Below, piece after piece: positions 6,250-14,268 of a DNA stretch of 40,512 nt. Made by a program: the position numbers and the translations under genes. Under the pieces are notes generated by a model, which was not told the origin of the DNA, did not search any database, and saw only the letters and a list, made by a program, of their open reading frames with translations. The DNA comes from Coriobacteriia bacterium (GTDB lineage Bacteria; Actinomycetota; Coriobacteriia; Anaerosomatales; Kmv31). Each line of letters begins with the position of its first letter. Position 1 is the stretch's first letter. The stretch spans positions 1 to 40,512 of the forward strand of contig JACUUM010000019.1 of assembly GCA_014859305.1 (NCBI GenBank), given 5' to 3'.

Positions 6250-8955
6250 TCAGAAGTCGACCCCCACGCCGGGGTGGCACAGCAGGCAGATGTGGTCCAT
6301 GCCGAAGCCGCGCTCGAAGTACGGGACGCGGAGCATGTGGTTGTTGCGGCTGCCGTGGGGATTGTGGCAGGTCGAGCTGCAGGTGAGGGGCTTGTTGGAG
6401 TACTCGTCCCACGCTGAGGGGCGGGTGGGGTGGCTCACCAGACCGTCCACCGGCGCCTCGTAGGTGGCGCCGTTCCGGGGATGGCAGCGGATGCAGAGCT
6501 CGGGGTTGAAGTCGGTCAGCAGCGGCGACGCGTCCGAGCCGTGAGGCACGTGGCACCCCGCGCAGCGCTGGTCCCGGTGCGAGGACTCTCGGAACACCGT
6601 CGCATCCACCTCGTCGTGGCACCGGAGGCAGAAGTCGTCGCCCTCCCCCCGGACCAGCCGCTGGAACCGGCCGGCATGCGCCTGGTGACACCGTGTACAG
6701 GGGAAGCGGGCGCTCACCGGATGCCGGCTGGTCCGCTGGAACTCGGCGCGCACCCCGCCGTGGCACCGGTAGCACAGCGGCGGTTGGGCGGCGCGAAGCA
6801 GCGGCCCGGCGTCCGAGCCGTGCGGCGTGTGGCAGCGTGAGGCGCACGAGTCGTCGGCGAAGGGGGTGTGGCGCACGGGGAGCGTAAGCTCGCCGAGCGT
6901 GCCGGGGTGGCAGCGGAAGCACAGGCTGCGCTGCGCGACGGGCAGCAGCGCGGGCTCGGTCGCGGCATGAGCACGGTGGCAGTTCGCGCAGGTCATCCTG
7001 TTCCCGACGGGGTGCCTGCTCTGCAGCGCGAACTCCTCCGAGACGCCGGGGTGACAGCGGTAGCACAGCGGCGGCGGCGCGTCGGCCAGGAGCGGGACGG
7101 CGTCCGAGCCGTGCGGCACGTGGCAGGACCTCGCGCAGTCGTCGGTCACGAACGCCCGGTGCCGGACCGGCAGCCCCAGCTCCGCCAGGGTCGAGGGGTG
7201 GCAGCCGAAGCACAGGGCGCGGTGCGCCCTCGGGAGGAGGCCGCTGAAGCGGCTCGCGTGCGGGTCGTGGCAGTCGGCACAGCTGACCGCGACGCCGAGG
7301 GGGTGCCGGCTCGTCGAGGCGAACTCGAGCCGCACCCCGTCGTGGCACCGGTAGCAGAGAGCCGGGGCGCGCTCCGCGAGCAGCCGTCTCACCTCGGCCG
7401 CATGCGGGCGGTGGCACCGGGTGCATCGCACCGCGAAGGGTTCGTGCCGGACCGGGGCCGCGTCCTCGGCGGCGATGCCGGTGTGGCAGCGGAAGCACAG
7501 CGAGCGCTCCTCGGCGGTCAGCATGCCGGCGTGCACGGAGGCATGCGGCTCGTGGCAGCTGCGGGTGCACGGGTCGGAGCCGAAGGGGCGATGGCGCACC
7601 CGCAGGCCCGTCTCCGCTCGCGTCTCCCCGTGACAGCGGAAGCAGAACTCCGGTTGCGCCACGGGCAGCAGTCCGCTCGCCGGCGCGGCGTGGGCCCTGT
7701 GACAGTCGGGGCAGGAGATCCGCTCGCCGACCGGATGGCGTACCGGCAGCTCGAAGTCCTCGGAGACGCCGGGGTGACAGCGGTAGCACAGCGGGGGGGG
7801 CGCCTCGGCGAGCAGGGGCCCGGCGTCCGAGCCGTGCGGCACGTGGCAGGAGGTCGCGCAGTCGTCGGTCACGAACACGTCGTGCAGCACCGGCGATCCG
7901 AGCTCGGCGAACGTCGCCGGATGACAGCCGAAGCACAGCGAGCGGTGCTGGACCGGCAGCAGGCCGTCGAAGCCGCTCGCGTGGGGCTCGTGGCAATCCG
8001 GGCAGGTCACGCTCGTGCCCAACGGGTGCCGGCTCTCCGAGGCGAACTCCAGCCGCACCCCGTCGTGGCATCCGTAGCACAGCTGCGGGGTGCGATCCAC
8101 GAGCAGGGGACGGAAGTCGGCCGCGTGCGGGCGATGGCAACCGGCGCAGCCCGAGACGAAGGGGTCGTGCCGCACCGCCGAGCCGTCGAGGCGGGCCACC
8201 TCCTCGTGGCACCCCAGGCACAGCCGGCGCTGCTCGGTGGCGAGCATGCCGGCGAAGGCCGAGGCGTGGGGCTCGTGGCAGCGGGTGCAGGGGCCCTCCC
8301 CGAAGGGCTGGTGCACCTGCCGCGAGGCCAGGTCGGCCGCGACGTGATGGCACGACACGCACAGGGTGCGCTCGTCGGCCCTGAGCAGCACCCGGTTCGG
8401 GGAGGAGTGCGGGCGGTGGCACGAGGTGCAACCGCCCTCCTCGAACGGCGGGTGCTTGACGGACAGCGCGAGCCGAGGGGCCTGGTCGGGGTGGCACGAC
8501 CAGCACAGCAGTTCGGAGGAGACGCGGAGGCCACCCTCTCGGTAGGTCACTGTCGACGTCGACTCCGAGGGCGGCGGCGCGGCCTCGTCGGGGACCAGCG
8601 GCGGACCGGAGAGCACGTACCACACGATCTGCAGCCGCACGCGCTGCAGCCAGGACCGCAGACGCTCCCACGCGCCGAAGTCGCCGGGTGTCGAGCGCAG
8701 TACCCCCATGGCCGCGTGCGGGCGGTGGCACGAGCCGCAATGCTCCTCGGCGAAGGGCGCGTGCAGCACGTCGTCGGAGAAGTCGGCGAGAACCTCCGGG
8801 TGACAGCGCAGGCACTCGATGTTCCGGCGCAGGAAGGCGCTCTCCTGGGGGGACCGCACGATGAGGACGTAGAGCACGAGCACCGCGAGGACGACGAGGC
8901 CGACGAGGGCGCCTAGGGCCCTGCGACGCCGGCGTGCGCTGTCCTCCCCGTTCAC
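6250..8955 (-). CDS. Membrane-anchored 33-haem c-type cytochrome (doubled CXXCH family)
   Basis: 901 residues from GTG 8955, with GGGAGGGACGAGGGGGGG upstream. Residues 13-34 form one hydrophobic segment that anchors the protein, leaving the rest outside the membrane. I count 33 haem-attachment motifs: 28 CXXCH and 5 CXXXCH (CATSCH, CTRSCH, CARSCH, CASRCH, CSSTCH). Most occur in pairs about 25-35 residues apart with the second followed by PHG/PHA, as in the doubled-CXXCH (TIGR01905-like) architecture. Additional His residues (SRHP, VRHxxF) are plausible distal ligands, so most haems are probably bis-His. Hemes 9-18 and 19-28 are a long tandem duplication. The natural role is long-range electron transfer at the cell surface or to a soluble partner; partners, and the ccs maturation genes it needs, are not in the window. 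Confidence 0.93.
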   Translation of the reverse strand: MNGEDSARRRRRALGALVGLVVLAVLVLYVLIVRSPQESAFLRRNIECLRCHPEVLADFSDDVLHAPFAEEHCGSCHRPHAAMGVLRSTPGDFGAWERLRSWLQRVRLQIVWYVLSGPPLVPDEAAPPPSESTSTVTYREGGLRVSSELLCWSCHPDQAPRLALSVKHPPFEEGGCTSCHRPHSSPNRVLLRADERTLCVSCHHVAADLASRQVHQPFGEGPCTRCHEPHASAFAGMLATEQRRLCLGCHEEVARLDGSAVRHDPFVSGCAGCHRPHAADFRPLLVDRTPQLCYGCHDGVRLEFASESRHPLGTSVTCPDCHEPHASGFDGLLPVQHRSLCFGCHPATFAELGSPVLHDVFVTDDCATSCHVPHGSDAGPLLAEAPPPLCYRCHPGVSEDFELPVRHPVGERISCPDCHRAHAAPASGLLPVAQPEFCFRCHGETRAETGLRVRHRPFGSDPCTRSCHEPHASVHAGMLTAEERSLCFRCHTGIAAEDAAPVRHEPFAVRCTRCHRPHAAEVRRLLAERAPALCYRCHDGVRLEFASTSRHPLGVAVSCADCHDPHASRFSGLLPRAHRALCFGCHPSTLAELGLPVRHRAFVTDDCARSCHVPHGSDAVPLLADAPPPLCYRCHPGVSEEFALQSRHPVGNRMTCANCHRAHAATEPALLPVAQRSLCFRCHPGTLGELTLPVRHTPFADDSCASRCHTPHGSDAGPLLRAAQPPLCYRCHGGVRAEFQRTSRHPVSARFPCTRCHQAHAGRFQRLVRGEGDDFCLRCHDEVDATVFRESSHRDQRCAGCHVPHGSDASPLLTDFNPELCIRCHPRNGATYEAPVDGLVSHPTRPSAWDEYSNKPLTCSSTCHNPHGSRNNHMLRVPYFERGFGMDHICLLCHPGVGVDF
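6631..8079 (-). repeat. Tandem duplication of a ten-haem block (two copies of about 723 bp)
   Basis: Inside the cytochrome, 7357-8079 (hemes 9-18) and 6631-7356 (hemes 19-28) align motif for motif. The Cys codon of heme 9 (8079) and heme 19 (7356) are exactly 723 bp or 241 codons apart, as are the shared stretches at 7824 and 7101 coding for PHGSDA. The order CYGCHDGVRLEFAS, HPLG, PHAS, CFGCHP, FVTDDCA, PHGSDA, CYRCHPGVSE recurs in both. A weaker part copy recurs 97 codons further on at about 6810. Confidence 0.85.
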
Positions 8956-9048
8956 AGGACCCCCCCTCGTCCCTCCCGCGTCGAGAAGGGTCTTTACCCA
9001 ATCACCGGAAGGGTCCGGGCTCGAGCGCCCCCCGCGCCGGACGGGAGG

Positions 9049-9894
9049 TCACCGAAGGGCGCCGATGTAGCCCGGGTCGGGCTTCTCGCTCTGGGTGAGC
9101 ACGTGCCCGATGCGCTGCTCGGGCGTGCGCGCGAAGACCTGGCGGACGCGCCGCTCGTCGGCCGTGTGGCGCACCTCCACCTCCACGCTGTCCTCGCGGA
9201 TGCGGATGAGGTTGTAGGACGGCTGGGTCACGCCGCGCGTGCGCCAGGAGGTGGCCGTGCCGCTGGTGACGGCCAGCATCCCCGCAATCGGCCACACGTG
9301 CGGCACGTGCTTGTGCCCCGCGAGCACGAGGTCCACCCCCGCCTCCATCAGGATCTCCAGGATGTCGCCCGCGTCCCACGCGATGTTGCGCTCGCGCCCC
9401 GTCCCGGGCACGGGCACGAGGTGATGGTGTACGACGAAGACCTTGTACGCGTCGTCGCCCGCGAACTGCTCCCGGAGCCATCCGTAACGGTCTCGGCCGA
9501 TCTCGCCTTCGTTCAGGTCCGGCTTGCTCGAGTCCGCGCAGACCACGCGCATGCGCGTCGGGCCGGGGTCACCGCCGGCCGGGAAGGGGAAGTCGCGGGA
9601 GTAGAACTTCTGGCCGAAGATGCGGTCGAAGAACACGTAGCCGACGTTGCGGCTGTCGTGGTTGCCGGGGATGACCACCTTCTCGGTGCATTCGACGCGG
9701 TCGATGTAGCTCTTGGCGAGCTCGAACTGGTCGGGGTAGCCCTTCTCGGTGAGGTCGCCGGGGCAGGCGACCAGGTCGGGGCAGTCGCGGTTCAGGTCGT
9801 GGATGAGCCGCTCCATGAGGCCCGCGTCGAACCGGCCGTCCCCGCAGTGGATGTCCGAGAACTGCCCGATGGTGCACACGCCGTCGGTCGTCAC
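9049..9894 (-). CDS. Calcineurin-like metallophosphoesterase (CpdA-like)
   Basis: 281 residues from GTG 9894, chosen because GGAGG ends eight bases upstream and the first catalytic motif comes only about 12 residues later; the longer open frame up to 10332 has no support. All five motifs of the family are present: SDIHCGDGRF (Asp and His), ACPGDLTEKG, IPGNHDSRN, VVHHHLVPVP and LAGHKHVPH. These bind a two-metal centre and hydrolyse phosphodiesters or phosphomonoesters. The closest general type is the class III cyclic-nucleotide phosphodiesterase CpdA group, but the substrate cannot be told from sequence. No signal peptide, so cytosolic. Divergent from the hdrBC-glt operon. Confidence 0.85.
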   Translation of the reverse strand: MTTDGVCTIGQFSDIHCGDGRFDAGLMERLIHDLNRDCPDLVACPGDLTEKGYPDQFELAKSYIDRVECTEKVVIPGNHDSRNVGYVFFDRIFGQKFYSRDFPFPAGGDPGPTRMRVVCADSSKPDLNEGEIGRDRYGWLREQFAGDDAYKVFVVHHHLVPVPGTGRERNIAWDAGDILEILMEAGVDLVLAGHKHVPHVWPIAGMLAVTSGTATSWRTRGVTQPSYNLIRIREDSVEVEVRHTADERRVRQVFARTPEQRIGHVLTQSEKPDPGYIGALR

Positions 9895-9989
9895 GGCCGT
9901 CACCTCCGAGGGTCGCCGCCGACCCCGCCTAGGTTCCCTGTAAGGGCGTTCCTCCAACACCCGGCGGAACGACGACCGCCTCGCCGCGC

Positions 9990-10005
9990 GTTTCGGGCGT
10001 GTCTC
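9990..10005. promoter_or_regulatory. Candidate GlnR-like site upstream of the hdrBC-glt operon
   Basis: Read on the minus strand this is GAGAC-N6-GAAAC. It lies about 43 bases upstream of a possible -10 box (TAAACT, 10048-10053) and resembles the GAAAC-N6-GAAAC pair in front of glnA. Actinobacterial GlnR boxes use GTnAC-N6-GAAAC half-sites, so this is a partial match only. Confidence 0.3.
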
Positions 10006-10047
10006 CCGCGCGTGAACCCGCCCCTTCCCGGGTACGTTCTCCCGTGC

Positions 10048-10053
10048 TAAACT
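10048..10053 (+). promoter_or_regulatory. Possible -10 box of the hdrBC-glt operon
   Basis: TAAACT, with TTCCCG 17 bases upstream as a weak -35. It would give a leader of about 120 bases containing the hairpin at 10064-10083. Confidence 0.3.
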
Positions 10054-10063
10054 CGGTATCCGA

Positions 10064-10083
10064 GCGGCACGCCGTCGTGCCGC
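10064..10083. promoter_or_regulatory. Perfect inverted repeat in the hdrBC-glt leader
   Basis: GCGGCACG-CCGT-CGTGCCGC, an 8-bp stem with a four-base loop, between the possible promoter and the hdrBC start. It could be an operator or an mRNA hairpin. No run of T follows, so it is not a standard terminator. Confidence 0.4.
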
Positions 10084-10183
10084 GACACACGTGAGCAACG
10101 GCGCTCGCATCCGGACCCGACAGGGGCCGGCGGCGGGCGTTTCCGTTCGGTCGCCCGCCGGACGCACCGATCCCGGAGGCGAC

Positions 10184-11518
10184 ATGAACGATCTCGCGGT
10201 CTTCTGGGGCTGCACCATACCGGCGCGCTTCCCCTTCATCGAGAAGTCGACGCGGCTCGTCCTCGGCGACATGGGCGTACGCGTGCGCGAGCTCGAGGGC
10301 CATACCTGCTGCCCCGAGGGCGTGCTGGTCAAGCCGAGCAGCGAGCGCGCGTTCTACACGGCCGCGGCCCGGAACCTCGCGATCGTCGAGAAGGCGGGCC
10401 TGGACGTGGTGACGCCGTGCAACGGGTGCTACTCCACCTTCAAGGAGGTCTCCAGCCACCTCATCACCCACTGGCGCGAGCGTGACGCGATCAACGACCG
10501 CTTGTCGGCGGAGGACCTTCGCTACGACGGGCGCCTGAAGGTGACCCACTTCGCCGAGTGGCTGACCGACGGGATCGGGACCGGCGTGGTCGCCTCGAGG
10601 ATCACCCGCCCGCTGTGGGGCCTGCGCATCGCGGTACACCACGGCTGCCACCTGCTGCGCCCCCAGCCCGCCGTGCGCTGGGACGACCCGCTGCACCCCC
10701 GGAAGGTCGAGGAGCTCGTCACCGCGCTGGGCGCCCGGGTGGTGGACTACCCGACCAGGATGCAGTGCTGCGGCGGCGCGCTGGACCGCATGGGCGAGCG
10801 GGAGAGCTCGCTGGCTTTCGCCCGCCGCAAGCTCACCGACGTCCAGCGCGAGGAGGCCGACGCGCTGGTGGTCGTCTGCCCGAGCTGCTTCCAGCAGTTC
10901 GACCTGAACCAGGCGGCCCTGCAGCGCGCCAAGGAGGACGTGAACGTCCCGGTCCTCTACCTCTCCGAGCTCGTCGCGCTCTCGATGGGGCACGAGCCCG
11001 AGGAGCTGGGGCTGGACATGCATCGCGTGTCGGTTGAGCCCTTCCTCGAGAAGTGGGGTGACCGCCAGGCCGACAGGGTGCGCCTCGAGGCCTTCTTCGA
11101 CGTGTCGCTGCTCGGCAGGTGCTACGCCTGCCAGGCGTGCAAGGACGACTGCCCGGTCTGCAAGGTCGACCCCTCCTTCCAGCCTACCGAGATCGTCGGA
11201 GACCTCGTGCGGGGTCACCTCGACGACGTGATCGCCGGCGGCGGGCTCTGGAAGTGCCTCGAGTGCTACACGTGCCAGGAGCTGTGCCACTCCAGGATCG
11301 GCATGGCCGGGACGTTCCGCAAGCTCAAGGAGCTCGCGATGAGCGCGGGCAGCGGACCCGACCCGGTCTCGGCGGCCTACAGGCAGTTCCTCGAGGCCGG
11401 CGTGCTGGGCAAGCCCAAGGAGTCCGCCCGAAGGAAGCTCGGGCTCGACCCGCTCCCGCCGACCGGCGGCGACGCGGTGGCCCGCCTGCTGTCGAACGAG
11501 CCGGAGGAAGAGCGATGA
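10184..11518 (+). CDS. HdrB-HdrC fusion protein (heterodisulfide reductase-like, two CCG domains plus two [4Fe-4S])
   Basis: 444 residues from ATG 10184 with GGAGG six bases before it. Residues 1-270 are HdrB-like, with two complete CCG cluster motifs: C10-X31-C42C43-X35-C79xxC82 and C155-X39-C195C196-X35-C232xxC235, each suited to a non-cubane [4Fe-4S] cluster. Residues about 305-375 are HdrC-like, with two ferredoxin motifs: C313xxC316xxC319xxxC323 and C358xxC361xxC364xxxC368. No flavin HdrA domain is attached or nearby. The stop overlaps the ATG of gltB1 by four bases (ATGA). Because of this coupling I infer that it passes electrons to, or from, the glutamate synthase in place of GltD. It is not likely to reduce CoM-S-S-CoB here; the natural thiol or electron partner is unknown. 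Confidence 0.85.
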   Translation: MNDLAVFWGCTIPARFPFIEKSTRLVLGDMGVRVRELEGHTCCPEGVLVKPSSERAFYTAAARNLAIVEKAGLDVVTPCNGCYSTFKEVSSHLITHWRERDAINDRLSAEDLRYDGRLKVTHFAEWLTDGIGTGVVASRITRPLWGLRIAVHHGCHLLRPQPAVRWDDPLHPRKVEELVTALGARVVDYPTRMQCCGGALDRMGERESSLAFARRKLTDVQREEADALVVVCPSCFQQFDLNQAALQRAKEDVNVPVLYLSELVALSMGHEPEELGLDMHRVSVEPFLEKWGDRQADRVRLEAFFDVSLLGRCYACQACKDDCPVCKVDPSFQPTEIVGDLVRGHLDDVIAGGGLWKCLECYTCQELCHSRIGMAGTFRKLKELAMSAGSGPDPVSAAYRQFLEAGVLGKPKESARRKLGLDPLPPTGGDAVARLLSNEPEEER

Positions 11519-12744
11519 GCGAGACGACCGGGCCGTTGCTGAACGAGGAGGGCCGGCCGCGCTACCGCGAGGAGGCGTCCTTCAAGATCCATGGCGGTTG
11601 CGGGCTGATGGGCATCTGCGACACCTCGGGTGAGCTGATGGGCGGTGAGGTCGCACTGCGCTCCATCGCGGTGCAGCACGACCGGGGCAACGGCCTGGGC
11701 GGCGGGTTCGCCGGTTACGGCATCTACCCCGAGTTCCCCGAGCACTTCTGCTTCCACATGATGTACCACGACGTCCGGGGCAAGGAGGACGCCGAGGCCG
11801 CCTTCGACCGGTACTTCCTCGTCGACCTCGCCGAACCGATGCCCACGCGCGCGACGAAGGGCGTCACGGACGCGCCGCTGCTGTGGCGCTACTTCCTGAC
11901 CCCCGACCCGCACAAGCTCGAGGCCTCCGAGATGAGCCCGGAGGACTTCGTCGTGCACACCGTCATGCTCATCAACTCGTCGGTGGACGGGGCGTTCGTA
12001 GCCTCCTCGGGCAAGAACATGGGCGCGTTCAAGGGCGTGGGCTTCCCCGAGGAGATCGGGCACTTCTTCCGTCTCGACGAGTACGCCGGCCACACCTGGG
12101 TCGGCCACAACCGGTTCCCGACGAACACGCCGGGCTGGTGGGGCGGCGCGCACCCCTTCACGCTGCTGGACTGGTCGATCGTCCACAACGGGGAGATCTC
12201 CAGCTACGGCATCAACAGCCGCTACCTCGAGCAGTTCGGCTACAAGTGCACGCTCGGCACCGACACCGAGGTCGCGGCGTACCTCTTCGACCTCATGCTG
12301 CGCCGCCACAAGCTGCCGCTCGGCCTGGCCTGCAAGGCGCTGGCCAGCCCGTTGTGGAGCGAGATCGACAGGATGCCGGCCGAGGAACGCGAGGTCATGC
12401 GCTCGCTGCGCGCAGTGTACGGCTCGGGCATGCTGAACGGACCCTTCGCGATCGTGCTGGGCTTCAACGGCGGCATGGTCGCCCTCAACGACCGCATCAA
12501 GCTCCGTCCGCTCGTCGCGGCCAAGGCCGGCCCCGTGGTGATGGTGGCCTCCGAGGAGAGCGCGATCCGCGCCGTGCTGGACGGTCCCGACGAGGTCTGG
12601 GCGCCGAAGGCCGGCGAGCCGGTCGTCGCCCGCGTAGCGGGGATGGACTGGCCGATCCACGGCGACCTGCACCTCTCCGCCGACGAGATCTCCTGCGCCG
12701 TGACCGGCATGGAGGGATCGTGCGAGACCGTGGAGGTGGTCTAG
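11515..12744 (+). CDS. Glutamate synthase, amidotransferase subunit (archaeal-type split GltB, domain 1)
   Basis: 409 residues from ATG 11515. This is the class II glutamine amidotransferase part of glutamate synthase, which releases ammonia from glutamine for the synthase subunit. The nucleophile is expected at C29 in HGGCGLMGICD, so a 28-residue leader must be removed to expose it, as in other GltB proteins. Further supporting motifs are GHNRFPTNTPGWWGGAHPF, DWSIVHNGEISSYG and LGTDTEVAAYLFD. It overlaps hdrBC by ATGA and abuts gltB2 without a gap, so all subunits should be made in equal amounts. Confidence 0.9.
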   Translation: MSETTGPLLNEEGRPRYREEASFKIHGGCGLMGICDTSGELMGGEVALRSIAVQHDRGNGLGGGFAGYGIYPEFPEHFCFHMMYHDVRGKEDAEAAFDRYFLVDLAEPMPTRATKGVTDAPLLWRYFLTPDPHKLEASEMSPEDFVVHTVMLINSSVDGAFVASSGKNMGAFKGVGFPEEIGHFFRLDEYAGHTWVGHNRFPTNTPGWWGGAHPFTLLDWSIVHNGEISSYGINSRYLEQFGYKCTLGTDTEVAAYLFDLMLRRHKLPLGLACKALASPLWSEIDRMPAEEREVMRSLRAVYGSGMLNGPFAIVLGFNGGMVALNDRIKLRPLVAAKAGPVVMVASEESAIRAVLDGPDEVWAPKAGEPVVARVAGMDWPIHGDLHLSADEISCAVTGMEGSCETVEVV

Positions 12745-14256
12745 GTGCCGAGCACCTTCATCCAGCCGGAGTTCAAGGTCAAGATCGACTACGACAAGTG
12801 CCACAAGTGCGGGCGCTGCGTGCAGCAGTGCGGCTGGGGCGTCTACTCGTTCAACGAGCGCCCGATCCCCGACGACTCCAAGTGCCGGGCGTGCCACCGC
12901 TGCGTGACGTACTGCCCGGCGCACTGCATCACCGTCGCCAAGAGCGAGCTGGCCTTCCGTGACAGCGACAACTGGTCGCCGGCTCTTCGGAAGTCCGTGT
13001 GGCGCCAGGCCGAGACGGGCGGCGTCCTGCTGACCGGCATGGGCAACGACAAGCCCTACACGAAGATCTTCGACCACCTCGTGCTGGACGCGTGCCAGGT
13101 GACGAACCCGTCCATCGACCCGCTCCGCGAACCCATGGAGCTGAGGACGTACCTCGGCCGCAAGCCGGACTCCGTGCGGGTCGAGACCGACGGCGAGGGC
13201 GGGCTCAAGCTCGCCGAGGGCGGCGGGATGTGCAACAACATCGAGCTCGCCGTCCCGATCGTCTTCTCGCCGATGAGCTACGGTTCGGTCTCGCTCAACG
13301 TGCACAAGTCGCTGGCGATGGCGGCTGGCAGACTCGGCATCCTGATGAACACCGGCGAGGGCGGGCTGCACGCCGACCTGTATCCGTACGCGGAGAACGT
13401 CATCGTGCAGGTGGCGTCGGGGCGGTTCGGCGTCGACCCCGAGTACCTGGATCGCGGGGCGGCCATGGAGATCAAGATCGGCCAGGGCGCCAAGCCCGGC
13501 ATCGGCGGGCACCTGCCCGGCGAGAAGATCGACAGGGAGGTCTCCTCCACGCGCATGATCCCGCAGGGCTCCGACGCGATCTCGCCCGCGCCGCACCACG
13601 ACATCTACTCCATCGAGGACCTTCGGCAGCTCATCTACGCCCTCAAGGAGGCGACCGGATACAAGCCCGTGGGCGTGAAGATCGCGGCCGTGCACAACGT
13701 GGCGGCCATCGCCAGCGGCATCGTGCACGCCGGCGCCGACTACGTCTACCTCGACGGTTTCCGTGGCGGCACCGGCGCGGCGCCGGCCGTCATCCGGGAC
13801 CACATCGGCATCCCCGTCGAGGTCGCCGTCGCGGTCGTCGACCAGCGCCTGCGCGACGAGGGGATCCGCAATCACGCCTCGATCGTGGCGGCCGGCTCCA
13901 TCCGGTCCTCGGCGGACATGGCCAAGGCGATCGCGCTGGGCGCGGATGTCGTGGCGATCGGCAGCGCCACGCTGATGGCGCTGGGCTGCCACCTGTGCCA
14001 GGGGTGCCACACCGGGTCGTGCTCCTGGGGCCTGACCACGCAGAAGCCCGAGCTGACGCGCCGCCTGGACCCCGAGTGGGGCGCGGAGCGGCTGACGAAC
14101 CTCGTGAACGCCTGGAGCCACGAGCTGCAGGAGATCCTCGGCGCGCTGGGCGTGAACGCCGTGGAGTCGCTCCGCGGGAGCCGCGAGCGGCTGCGCTCCA
14201 TCGGGCTCGACGAGCAGATGAACAAGGTCCTCGGCGTCAGACCGGTCGGGATGTGA
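12745..14256 (+). CDS. Glutamate synthase, FMN synthase subunit with N-terminal ferredoxin domain (archaeal-type GltB, domain 2)
   Basis: 503 residues from GTG 12745, immediately after the gltB1 stop. Residues 15-62 hold two [4Fe-4S] motifs (C19xxC22xxC25xxxC29 and C47xxC50xxC53xxxC57). The rest is the FMN-binding alpha/beta barrel that makes glutamate from 2-oxoglutarate and ammonia, with SPMSYGSVSLNVHKSLA, NTGEGGLHADLYPY, DYVYLDGFRGGTGAAP and VAAGSIRSSADMAKA. The three cysteines of the [3Fe-4S] cluster are kept as C-X5-C-X4-C in LGCHLCQGCHTGSC. The added ferredoxin domain means electrons arrive from an iron-sulfur donor, which fits the HdrBC partner upstream. Confidence 0.93.
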   Translation: MPSTFIQPEFKVKIDYDKCHKCGRCVQQCGWGVYSFNERPIPDDSKCRACHRCVTYCPAHCITVAKSELAFRDSDNWSPALRKSVWRQAETGGVLLTGMGNDKPYTKIFDHLVLDACQVTNPSIDPLREPMELRTYLGRKPDSVRVETDGEGGLKLAEGGGMCNNIELAVPIVFSPMSYGSVSLNVHKSLAMAAGRLGILMNTGEGGLHADLYPYAENVIVQVASGRFGVDPEYLDRGAAMEIKIGQGAKPGIGGHLPGEKIDREVSSTRMIPQGSDAISPAPHHDIYSIEDLRQLIYALKEATGYKPVGVKIAAVHNVAAIASGIVHAGADYVYLDGFRGGTGAAPAVIRDHIGIPVEVAVAVVDQRLRDEGIRNHASIVAAGSIRSSADMAKAIALGADVVAIGSATLMALGCHLCQGCHTGSCSWGLTTQKPELTRRLDPEWGAERLTNLVNAWSHELQEILGALGVNAVESLRGSRERLRSIGLDEQMNKVLGVRPVGM

Positions 14257-14268
14257 GGAGGACGCGAG

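Noticed and set aside
7040-8350. CRISPR-like regular repeats
   Set aside because: The periodicity is that of CXXCH-coding units inside the cytochrome gene; units are variable, in frame and lack spacer structure.
5999-9001. Open frame of 1000 codons in another frame of the multihaem cytochrome
   Set aside because: It is an Arg/Pro-rich shadow caused by the repeated CXXCH codons; the haem frame has all the motifs.
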